Shown here: positions 1 through 5,101 of the stretch, one piece after another
Position numbering within the stretch: position 1 is the first letter of the stretch
Layout: every line of letters begins with the position of its first letter
Assembly: GCA_019413955.1 (NCBI GenBank)
Contig: DXMX01000051.1
Coordinates: 8,423-13,525, forward strand
Length of the DNA: 5,103 bases
Direction: 5' to 3'
Source: Collinsella sp.
Lineage (GTDB): Bacteria; Actinomycetota; Coriobacteriia; Coriobacteriales; Coriobacteriaceae
Notes under the pieces: generated by a model
What the model saw: the letters and a program-made list of their open reading frames with translations, nothing else
The model's database searches: none
Told to the model about the DNA's origin: nothing
Program-made: the position numbers and the translations under genes

Positions 1-585
1 GCCTGCCGTGCCCGTGCCCGTGCGGCCGCCGGGTCCGACGCCCGCATGAACGGCTGCGCGCTGCCGGTCGCCATTGTGTGCGGCTCGGGCAATCAGGGCA
101 TTACCTGCGCATTGCCCGTCATGGAGTATGCCGAGTACCTGCGTTGCGACCACGAGCGCCTGGTGCGCGCCGTGATGCTGTCCGATCTTATCGCCGTGCA
201 TATCAAGAGCTATATTGGTGCGCTCTCGGCGTTTTGCGGTGCTATTTGCGCCGCGTGCGGCGCCGGCGCCGCGATTACCTGGCTGTGTGGCGGCACGCGC
301 GAGCAGATCGGCGCGACAGTCTCGAACACGCTCGGCAACGTTGGCGGCATCGTGTGCGATGGCGCCAAGGCGAGTTGCGCGGCTAAGATTTCCGCTGCCG
401 TTGATGCTGCGATTCTGGGCCACGATATGGCCATGCAGGGCCGCGGCTTCCGCGCCGGCGAGGGTCTCATTCAGGATACCGTCGAGCAGACGATTGCCAG
501 CATGGGCTACGTGGGCCGCGTGGGCATGAAGGACACCGACATCGAGATCCTCAACATCATGATCGGCAAAACCCAGGTGTGCTAG
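1..585 (+). CDS. cyuA: L-cysteine desulfidase family protein (CyuA/UPF0597), C-terminal part
   Basis: The reading frame is open from base 1, so the gene starts upstream of the window; about 194 residues are visible. Reading begins ...GSDARMNGCALP, followed by GSGNQGI, both hallmark segments of the UPF0597/YhaM (CyuA) family, which is related to the iron-sulfur serine dehydratase alpha chain. Numbering from the internal Met at base 46, Cys64, Cys104 and Cys111 have spacings of 40 and 7. From memory this equals the spacing of the three [4Fe-4S]-ligand cysteines of the archaeal L-cysteine desulfidase; the catalytic Cys near the N terminus is not visible. Family members cleave L-cysteine to pyruvate, ammonia and sulfide in the cytoplasm. 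The Met at base 46 is internal, not the start, because conserved residues precede it. Database labels may call it an L-serine ammonia-lyase alpha-type protein; substrate is inferred from family. Confidence 0.88.
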   Translation, partial: ACRARARAAAGSDARMNGCALPVAIVCGSGNQGITCALPVMEYAEYLRCDHERLVRAVMLSDLIAVHIKSYIGALSAFCGAICAACGAGAAITWLCGGTREQIGATVSNTLGNVGGIVCDGAKASCAAKISAAVDAAILGHDMAMQGRGFRAGEGLIQDTVEQTIASMGYVGRVGMKDTDIEILNIMIGKTQVC

Positions 586-612
586 TTACGCGGTTTTACC
601 AAACCGCGTAAC
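585..612 (+). terminator. 12-bp perfect stem-loop directly at the end of the desulfidase gene
   Basis: GTTACGCGGTTT (585-596) pairs perfectly with AAACCGCGTAAC (601-612) around a TACC loop. The first base of the stem is the last base of the TAG stop codon. No T-tract follows, so it is not a textbook intrinsic terminator. It may protect the mRNA 3' end or act together with the larger structured element that begins eight bases later. The hairpin is directly seen; its role is inference. Confidence 0.45.
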
Positions 613-619
613 CAGTCGA

Positions 620-729
620 CGCTGCAAACGCCCCTAAGCGGCAATCTGCCTTTCAATCGTCGGGCATGGCCAGAAGGCCTATGCCCTCCTCTTTCAAGGC
701 ACATTGCTCGCTTAGGGGCGTTTTCGCTG
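620..729 (+). repeat. Structured intergenic repeat, copy A
   Basis: This is one of two copies of a long hairpin element in the window; the other is at 3730-3840. Arms AAACGCCCCTAAGCG (626-640) and CGCTTAGGGGCGTTT (709-723) form a perfect 15-bp closing stem. Inside it, GCAA (641-644) pairs with TTGC (704-707), TGCCTT (647-652) with AAGGCA (696-701), GGGCAT (662-667) with ATGCCC (681-686), and GGCC (668-671) with GGCC (676-679) around an AGAA loop. CGCTG occurs one base outside each arm (620-624 and 725-729). It sits between the convergent desulfidase and HAD genes. Four Ts follow the stem on the plus strand (721-724), so it could also end transcription. No protein is encoded. I do not recognise the family. 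Confidence 0.85.
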
Positions 730-778
730 ACTTATGCTCAACCTGTGGCGTTGTTTTGTTTGGAGCGAGGGAGGGGTC

Positions 779-1537
779 CTACGACAGTTCGTCGGCTATT
801 TGGTGCTCGTAGAAGGCTTCGATTACGGCGTTAAAGTCGCGGGCGAAGTCTTCCATGGTTCCGCGCCAGGTGGCTCGGCTGGGCTTGCCCTGGCCCACAA
901 AGGCGGTTTGGATGCCGCAATCGGGGGACGGGAAGTCGCGTTTGGGATCGTTGCCCACCATAAGGACCTCGTGCGGCTCGAGCCCCATCACCTGAAGCTG
1001 CTCTAGATAGTAGGTGGCATCGGGCTTGCAGCGGGTGGTGTTTCCCATGTGCGTGACGAGCTCAAAGGGAGCGTCGGCCAGGTCGCCCCAACCCATGCGG
1101 CACTCGATGGCGCCCTGGGGAAAGCTGGGGTTGGTAAAGAGCGCGCAGCGCAGCCCTGCGTCCTGTACGGCCTGGAGCGCGGCGTGTGCGCCCGGCATGG
1201 CGTGGGCGTTAATGACATCGTCGTTCTTGTACGGAAGAACTTCGCGGTCATAGTAGGTAAACGCCTCGTAGATGAGGGGATCGGAGAGGCAGATCCCGCA
1301 TCGGCGCTCGACCTCTTCTTGGTAAAACTCAAGATTGGTGCGGTTGTCCGTGCCGCTGCGGCGATTGGCGTTGAGGTCGACCAGGATGGTGCCGAGGCGC
1401 GCCATCGTGCCACCGCGGCTGCGGTGCCCGATATCCGCGAGCATCGATGAGACATCCTTAAAATAGCGAAGGATGAACGCGTTGAGGTTGATGCTAAGAA
1501 GCGTCTCGTCCATATCGAAAACGACTGCTTTGAGCAC
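779..1537 (-). CDS. HAD-superfamily hydrolase
   Basis: A 252-residue cytoplasmic protein carrying all four haloacid dehalogenase motifs. Motif I is FDMDET (Asp8 nucleophile, Asp10 acid/base), motif II is the Thr135 region LFTN, motif III is Lys171 in RCKPDATYY, and motif IV is GNDPKRD (Asp197, Asp201). An insertion of roughly 100 residues between motifs I and II forms the cap domain. Proteins of this kind are Mg-dependent phosphatases, but nothing here fixes the substrate. The chosen start is GTG at 1537-1535: AGAAAGG lies seven bases upstream and the protein then opens with VLKAVVFDMDE, as is usual for the family. The frame stays open upstream to 1708, but that stretch lacks conserved family residues. 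The gene is convergent with the desulfidase and divergent from rpsA. Confidence 0.88.
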   Translation of the reverse strand: MLKAVVFDMDETLLSINLNAFILRYFKDVSSMLADIGHRSRGGTMARLGTILVDLNANRRSGTDNRTNLEFYQEEVERRCGICLSDPLIYEAFTYYDREVLPYKNDDVINAHAMPGAHAALQAVQDAGLRCALFTNPSFPQGAIECRMGWGDLADAPFELVTHMGNTTRCKPDATYYLEQLQVMGLEPHEVLMVGNDPKRDFPSPDCGIQTAFVGQGKPSRATWRGTMEDFARDFNAVIEAFYEHQIADELS

Positions 1538-1692
1538 GCGGGCACCTTTCTCGTAAATTTGATCTAGAGTCGTTGGCTCCGGATACTTTACCCCAAAGCC
1601 GAATGCCTGGCTGGTTATCGTCAAGTTGCGGAGACGTGTGTTCATAAGATTACGAAAAAGTCTCCACACGAGTAAAAAATCGCAGTTCACGC

Positions 1693-1721
1693 TTGAAATC
1701 GAACTCATTTCCCCGTAACCT
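1693..1721 (+). promoter_or_regulatory. Candidate rpsA promoter
   Basis: TTGAAA (1693-1698, five of six matches to the -35 consensus) is followed by a 17-base spacer and TAACCT (1716-1721), which keeps the first two and last bases of the -10 consensus. This would give a leader of about 125 bases before rpsA. TATACG at 1721-1726 is an alternative -10 with a poorer spacer. The match is moderate. Confidence 0.35.
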
Positions 1722-1823
1722 ATACGAACGTGATTGCATAAGCGTCACATTAGTATCTGTCGGCTCCCGAGTGTTCCTAAACGTTGTGTGCTTGTCGCAC
1801 CCTTCTGTAGGTCCTAGCAATCG

Positions 1824-1848
1824 GGGCCCCGTAGTTCGAAAGGGGTCC
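1824..1848 (+). promoter_or_regulatory. rpsA ribosome binding site inside a hairpin
   Basis: The Shine-Dalgarno AAAGGGG (1839-1845) lies seven bases before the TTG start and decides it. Its four Gs can pair with CCCC at 1827-1830; the helix continues to 1824 and 1848, giving 7 bp with one G-U pair and an 11-base loop. Occluding the site would lower initiation. Ribosomal protein S1 is known to repress its own translation in E. coli, so feedback control here is plausible but inferred. Confidence 0.5.
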
Positions 1849-1852
1849 ACCT

Positions 1853-3019
1853 TTGAGTGAGATTCAGAACTCGTCCATTTTCTCTCTTGACGATGTCAAT
1901 GAGGAGGAGATGAACAACCTCATCGACGGTACGATTACCGACTTTGATGAGGGCGATCTCGTTAACGGCACTGTCGTTAAGATCGAGCATGACGAGGTGC
2001 TCGTTGACATCGGATTCAAGTCCGAGGGCGTTATCCCGGTCCGCGAGCTGTCCATCCGCAAGGACGCTAACCCTGCAGACATCGTTGCACTCGGTGATCC
2101 CATCGAGGCTCTGGTTCTCCAGAAGGAGGACAAGGACGGTCGTCTGGTCCTGTCCAAGAAGCGTGCCGAGTACGAGCGTGCTTGGAACCGCATCGAGGAG
2201 AAGTTCAACTCCGGCGAGAACGTCGAAGGCGAGGTTATCGAGGTTGTCAAGGGCGGCCTGATCCTCGACATCGGCCTGCGTGGCTTCCTGCCTGCTTCCC
2301 TCGTCGACCTCCGTCGCGTCAAGGACCTCACCTCCTACATGGGCACCCGCATCGAGGCTCGCGTCATCGAGATGGACCGCAACCGCAACAACGTCGTCCT
2401 CTCCCGTCGCGTCGTGCTCGAGGAGTCCCGTAAGGCCGAGCGCTCTGAGATTCTGTCCAAGCTCAAGTCTGGCATGCGTCTCCAGGGCACCGTTTCCTCC
2501 ATCGTCGACTTCGGCGCCTTCGTCGACCTCGGCGGCATCGACGGCCTCATCCACATCTCCGAGCTCTCCTGGAACCACGTCAACCATCCTTCCGAGGTTG
2601 TCAAGGTCGGCCAGGAGGTCGAGGTCGAGGTTCTCGACGTCGACCTCAACCGCGAGCGCATCTCCCTGGGTCTCAAGCAGACCACCGAGGATCCGTGGCG
2701 CGCACTGGTCAAGAAGTACCCCGTCGGCGCTATCGTCGAGGGCACTGTGACCAAGCTTGTCCCGTTCGGCGCTTTCGTCGACCTGGGCGAGGGCATCGAG
2801 GGCCTGGTGCACATCTCCGAGATGGCCAACAAGCACGTCGACCAACCTTCTCAGGTCACCCACGTGGGCGACAAGGTTCAGGTCAAGGTCATGGAGATCG
2901 ACCTCGACCGTCGTCGCATCTCCCTGTCCATGAAGTCTGCTGCTGAGACTCTGGGCGTCGAGATCGAGGTTACCCCGCTTCCTTCCGAGAAGAAGGACGA
3001 GGAGACCGACGCCGAGTAA
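1853..3019 (+). CDS. rpsA: 30S ribosomal protein S1
   Basis: A 388-residue protein built from four S1 (OB-fold) RNA-binding domains at about 35-104, 121-189, 206-275 and 291-361. Domains 3 and 4 carry the classic FGAFVDLG...GLxHISE signature (residues 220-237 and 305-323). An acidic N-terminal segment precedes the domains, and an acidic, lysine-containing tail (KKDEETDAE) ends the protein. S1 binds mRNA on the small subunit and helps load it for initiation. Four domains rather than the six of E. coli is usual for actinobacterial-type S1. The TTG start is set by AAAGGGG seven bases upstream; Met20 is unlikely because its GGAGG-like sequence is too close. Codons end mostly in C, as in highly expressed genes. 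It appears to be a single-gene unit with its own promoter and terminator. Confidence 0.97.
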   Translation: MSEIQNSSIFSLDDVNEEEMNNLIDGTITDFDEGDLVNGTVVKIEHDEVLVDIGFKSEGVIPVRELSIRKDANPADIVALGDPIEALVLQKEDKDGRLVLSKKRAEYERAWNRIEEKFNSGENVEGEVIEVVKGGLILDIGLRGFLPASLVDLRRVKDLTSYMGTRIEARVIEMDRNRNNVVLSRRVVLEESRKAERSEILSKLKSGMRLQGTVSSIVDFGAFVDLGGIDGLIHISELSWNHVNHPSEVVKVGQEVEVEVLDVDLNRERISLGLKQTTEDPWRALVKKYPVGAIVEGTVTKLVPFGAFVDLGEGIEGLVHISEMANKHVDQPSQVTHVGDKVQVKVMEIDLDRRRISLSMKSAAETLGVEIEVTPLPSEKKDEETDAE

Positions 3020-3043
3020 ATCGGTTTGACGATCACTTGTTTT

Positions 3044-3077
3044 AAGGGATCCGTCCGCAATGGACGGGTCCCTTTTT
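3044..3077 (+). terminator. rpsA intrinsic terminator
   Basis: GGGATCCGTCC (3046-3056) pairs with GGACGGGTCCC (3062-3072), 11 bp with one G-U pair and a GCAAT loop, followed by TTTTT (3073-3077). The stem can be lengthened by AA/TT. It lies 25 bases after the rpsA stop and separates rpsA from rnpB. Confidence 0.9.
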
Positions 3078-3147
3078 GCATTTGCTGCTGAGGCGCGCGA
3101 TGCTATCCGTGCGCAATGCTGCCCGGGTTGTCTGTTTGCTATTGGGT

Positions 3148-3196
3148 TGTCGGTGCATGAAAAATGCCGACATCCCGCCTCGGGGAGGAGGCGGGA
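3148..3196. other. Two abutting stem-loops upstream of rnpB
   Basis: The first hairpin pairs TGTCGG (3148-3153) with CCGACA (3167-3172), plus CA/TG after a two-base bulge, around an A-rich loop. The second starts at the next base: TCCCGCCTC (3173-3181) pairs perfectly with GAGGCGGGA (3188-3196) around GGGGAG. Neither has a directly adjoining T-tract on either strand. The surrounding non-coding stretch (3078-3340) contains no recognisable gene; open frames through it are not family-like and run into rnpB. The function is unknown. Confidence 0.45.
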
Positions 3197-3340
3197 ACAC
3201 ACCGAGTAGACGGAGGGGTGCGGAGCGCGGTCGCGTCTCGACTGACGACGTTGCCCATCGACAGGACCATTGTAACGCATGGCGGTTCTTGGTTTATCGT
3301 GTCGAGCGTTTGCGTTGTGCCATTGCCTGCGGCAACGGTG

Positions 3341-3349
3341 TGTTACACT
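3341..3349 (+). promoter_or_regulatory. Extended -10 promoter of rnpB
   Basis: TGTTACACT combines the TG of an extended -10 with TACACT (3344-3349). Transcription would start about seven bases downstream at 3356-3357, exactly where the P1 helix of the RNase P RNA begins. The -35 is weak (TTGCCT at 3323-3328 with a 15-base spacer), as is common with extended -10 promoters. Confidence 0.6.
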
Positions 3350-3356
3350 CTTGCAC

Positions 3357-3720
3357 TGCTGAGTGGGCCAGACGGTCGCGCGATGTGCTGCTTGCAGTAC
3401 GCGTGAGGAAAGTCCGGGCTCCAGAGGGCGGGATGCCGGCTAACGGCCGGGCGGAGTGATCCGACGGAAAGCGCCGCAGAAAAGAAGACTCCCACCTGCG
3501 CCGCAAGGCGTAAAGGGAAAAGCTGAAACGGTGGTGTAAGAGACCACCAGCGTCGTGGCAACACGGCGGCTTGGCAAGCCCCATCCGGAGCAAGCGCGAA
3601 TAGGAACGCTATGGGCCGGCCCGGTCCGCGTTCGGGTAGCGTGCGTGGAACTGCACGGTAACGTGCAGACAAGATAAATGACCGTTCACGACAGAACCCG
3701 GCTTATCGGCCCACTCAGCA
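3357..3720 (+). ncRNA. rnpB: RNase P RNA, bacterial class A
   Basis: This is the catalytic RNA that removes 5' leaders from precursor tRNAs, working with the RnpA protein, which is not in this window. The ends are set by a 13-bp P1 helix: TGCTGAGTGGGCC (3357-3369) with GGCCCACTCAGCA (3708-3720). The universally conserved P4 strands are present: GAGGAAAGTCCGGGCTCC (3405-3422) and ACAGAACCCGGCTTATCG (3691-3708). AAGATAAATGACC (3671-3683) is another conserved block. CTGCACG-GTAA-CGTGCAG (3651-3668) is a P18 hairpin with a GNRA tetraloop, and GGT near 3623-3625 is the likely site that pairs with the tRNA CCA end. The length of about 364 nucleotides and this architecture fit class A. A promoter lies just upstream, and a structured repeat follows nine bases downstream. 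Confidence 0.97.
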
Positions 3721-3729
3721 CTTTGTTGA

Positions 3730-3840
3730 CGCTGCGAACCCGTCAGCGCGGCAATCTGCCTTTCAAGCCTTCGGGCATGACCATAAGGTCAATGCCCTTG
3801 TCTTTCAAGGCACCTTGCTCGCGCTGACGGGTTCTCGCTG
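3730..3840 (+). repeat. Structured intergenic repeat, copy B
   Basis: Second copy of the element at 620-729, in the same orientation. Arms GAACCCGTCAGCGCG (3736-3750) and CGCGCTGACGGGTTC (3820-3834) again form a perfect 15-bp stem, although seven of the 15 positions differ from copy A. The inner helices match: GCAA/TTGC (3751-3754, 3815-3818), TGCCTT/AAGGCA (3757-3762, 3807-3812), GGGCAT/ATGCCC (3773-3778, 3792-3797), and GACC/GGTC (3779-3782, 3787-3790) around ATAA. CGCTG again lies one base outside each arm. It is the only strong hairpin after rnpB, so it may form or protect the rnpB 3' end, but no good T-tract follows the stem. No protein is encoded. Confidence 0.85.
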
Positions 3841-3903
3841 TTGGTGACGGTATCATTGGCGTTTCCGTTCTTGTTGGCGAGGTCAACGGTGCTGTCTTTG
3901 CCG

Positions 3904-3909
3904 TATGAT
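3904..3909 (+). promoter_or_regulatory. Possible -10 element for the YigZ-family gene
   Basis: TATGAT matches five of six bases of the -10 consensus and would start a transcript near 3916, about 37 bases before the gene. No good -35 lies at the right distance (GGTCAA at 3881-3886 is poor). The rest of 3841-3952 shows no other clear feature. Confidence 0.3.
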
Positions 3910-3952
3910 TGAGGCTGTTTGTTGCTGCGCTTTATTTTGTTGAGGGGCTTTG

Positions 3953-4588
3953 TTGGACAGCTATTTTACTCTGCAATCGAATACTGAGGCTTCGGGCGAG
4001 TATGTGGACCGCAAGAGCCGGTTTATTGCCCAGCTAGTCCATATTGAGTCCGAGGATGAGGCGAATGCCTTTATCGAGACCGTTCGCAAGCGTCATTACG
4101 ACGCTCGACACAATGTTCCCGCGTGGATTTTGGTCGATGGACGCGAGCGCCAGAGCGATGATGGTGAACCGAGTCGGACCAGCGGCATGCCGACACTCGA
4201 GGTGCTGCGCGGCGCAGGGCTCAAAAATGTTTGCTGCGTGGTGACGCGCTATTTTGGTGGCACGCTGTTGGGGCCTGGTGGTTTGGTACGAGCCTATACT
4301 GCGGCGACGCAGGCGGCGGTGGCAGCTGCTCGGGAGGCTGGGCAGATCGTCGAGATGACGAGTGTCGTGCCGGTTGACGTGCACGTGGCCTATCCGCAGT
4401 ATGAGCAGGTGCTTCGCTTGGCGCAGGATTCGGGCGCCAAGGTTTCGGATACCGATTACGCGGATGCCGTGACGGTTCATTTAGTGTTTAAGACGGGGGA
4501 GCAGGAGCCGTTTTGCGCTAAGATGCGCGAGCTTATGGCGGGGCGCGAGGCGATTGAGGTCAGCGCTCCCGTATTTGCTGAGTTCTAA
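3953..4588 (+). CDS. YigZ/IMPACT family protein
   Basis: A 211-residue cytoplasmic protein with the two-domain YigZ layout: an N-terminal UPF0029/Impact domain (about 15-125) and a C-terminal DUF1949-type ferredoxin-like domain (about 138-205). Recognisable segments are SRFI (22-25), DARHNVPAW (50-58), DDGEPSRTSGMP (69-80) and VTRYFGGTLLGPGGLVRAY (97-115). The family is widespread and resembles eukaryotic IMPACT; its exact role in bacteria is not established, though links to translation have been proposed. The start is TTG at 3953, five bases after GAGGGG (3942-3947); the adjacent TTG at 3950 would leave only two bases. The family usually reads DDGEPSGTAG, so Arg and Ser here are mild departures. 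A strong terminator follows three bases after the stop. Confidence 0.92.
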   Translation: MDSYFTLQSNTEASGEYVDRKSRFIAQLVHIESEDEANAFIETVRKRHYDARHNVPAWILVDGRERQSDDGEPSRTSGMPTLEVLRGAGLKNVCCVVTRYFGGTLLGPGGLVRAYTAATQAAVAAAREAGQIVEMTSVVPVDVHVAYPQYEQVLRLAQDSGAKVSDTDYADAVTVHLVFKTGEQEPFCAKMRELMAGREAIEVSAPVFAEF

Positions 4589-4590
4589 CG

Positions 4591-4641
4591 ACGGCGGCCG
4601 GCGCGCTTTGGATAGATCCCAAGCGCGCCGGCCGCCGTTTT
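4591..4641 (+). terminator. Strong intrinsic terminator after the YigZ-family gene
   Basis: ACGGCGGCCGGCGCGCTT (4591-4608) pairs perfectly over 18 bp with 4621-4638, and GGA/TCC can extend the helix inward past one mismatch to a TAGA loop. TTTT (4638-4641) follows. It lies between convergent genes. On the minus strand only a broken T-run follows, so termination there would be weaker. Confidence 0.9.
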
Positions 4642-4654
4642 ATGTCGCAGCTGT

Positions 4655-5101
4655 TTACTCGGCAAGCTGCTTTAGCACATCGCAGGCGATCTCGACGGCA
4701 TCGTCGATGCAGCCGGGGCAGCTGCGGAGCGGACCCTTGTCCGATCCGATGCCCTTGAGCGTGCCGCAGACGGTCGTCGTGTTCTTCTCGCCAAAACGCT
4801 TGGCGATTTCGCGCGACAGCTTGTAGGTCTGGCCCTTGGTCTTGGGGTTTTCCATGCCGTCGCTCATCACGAAGCCCATGATGGCCACGGCGCCCGAGAT
4901 GGCGCCGCAGGTCTCGGTCATGCCACCCATGCCGGCGCCAAAGCCCTCGGTGAGGGTAAAGGCGGTCTGGGGGTCGAGCCCGACGGCGGGCGCGAGCGTG
5001 CAGGCGACGGCCTGTGCGCAGTTGAAGCCACGGGCGTGATATTCGGCAGCTTGAACCTGACAGGCGGTGATGTCGAGCTGGGCCGTATCGATTTGCTTCA
5101 T
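4655..5101 (-). CDS. C_GCAxxG_C_C family putative redox protein
   Basis: A 148-residue soluble protein matching the C_GCAxxG_C_C family by its ordered cysteine motifs: NCAQAV (Cys28), the glycine-rich GFGAGMGGMTETCGAISGA (Cys65), VCG (Cys112) and CPGC (Cys128, Cys131). These cysteines are thought to bind a metal or iron-sulfur centre or to act in redox chemistry; no reaction is established. No signal peptide or membrane segment is seen. The length is typical for the family. The ATG at 5101-5099 is two bases from the window edge, so its ribosome binding site cannot be seen and a longer N terminus cannot be excluded. The gene converges on the YigZ-family gene, sharing the intervening terminator region. 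Confidence 0.9.
   Translation of the reverse strand: MKQIDTAQLDITACQVQAAEYHARGFNCAQAVACTLAPAVGLDPQTAFTLTEGFGAGMGGMTETCGAISGAVAIMGFVMSDGMENPKTKGQTYKLSREIAKRFGEKNTTTVCGTLKGIGSDKGPLRSCPGCIDDAVEIACDVLKQLAE

Larger units (their letters stand above)
1538..1852. other. Divergent intergenic region between the HAD gene and rpsA
   Basis: These 315 bases separate two divergent genes and are AT-richer than their surroundings around 1640-1760. They hold a candidate rpsA promoter (1693-1721) and a hairpin covering the rpsA ribosome binding site (1824-1848). I saw no convincing promoter for the HAD gene on the minus strand. Open frames crossing the region show no recognisable protein. GAGAC/GTCTC and CGTGTG/CACACG pairings at 1631-1670 are mutually exclusive but short. 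Confidence 0.6.

Noticed and set aside
620..729. Structured repeats as integron attC sites
   Set aside because: Their imperfect palindrome and variable stems recall attC, but the required RYYYAAC and GTTRRRY core sites are absent and no integrase or cassette array is present.
1538..1708. N-terminal extension of the HAD protein to an upstream ATG
   Set aside because: The extra 57 residues lack family similarity, and a good Shine-Dalgarno precedes the GTG at 1537, just before the motif I strand.
1910..1912. Internal ATG with a GGAGG-like sequence as the rpsA start
   Set aside because: The purine run is only about two bases from the ATG and encodes the acidic NEEEM segment; TTG at 1853 has correct spacing.
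1814..3280. A 488-codon open frame antisense to rpsA
   Set aside because: It mirrors the strong codon bias of rpsA, which leaves few antisense stops; its translation is low-complexity (L, D, V, A rich) and resembles no family.
3164..3406. An 80-codon plus-strand open frame before and into rnpB
   Set aside because: It has no ribosome binding site, overlaps the RNase P RNA and shows no recognisable domain.
620..3840. Structured repeats as a CRISPR array or composite transposon ends
   Set aside because: There are only two copies, 3 kb apart and in direct orientation, flanking ordinary housekeeping genes with no transposase or cas gene between them.
3905..3943. A 12-codon cysteine-rich mini-ORF (MIEAVCCCALFC) before the YigZ-family gene, as a leader peptide
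   Set aside because: It has no ribosome binding site and no attenuator-like hairpin, and its ATG lies inside the best candidate -10 element, so it may not even be transcribed.
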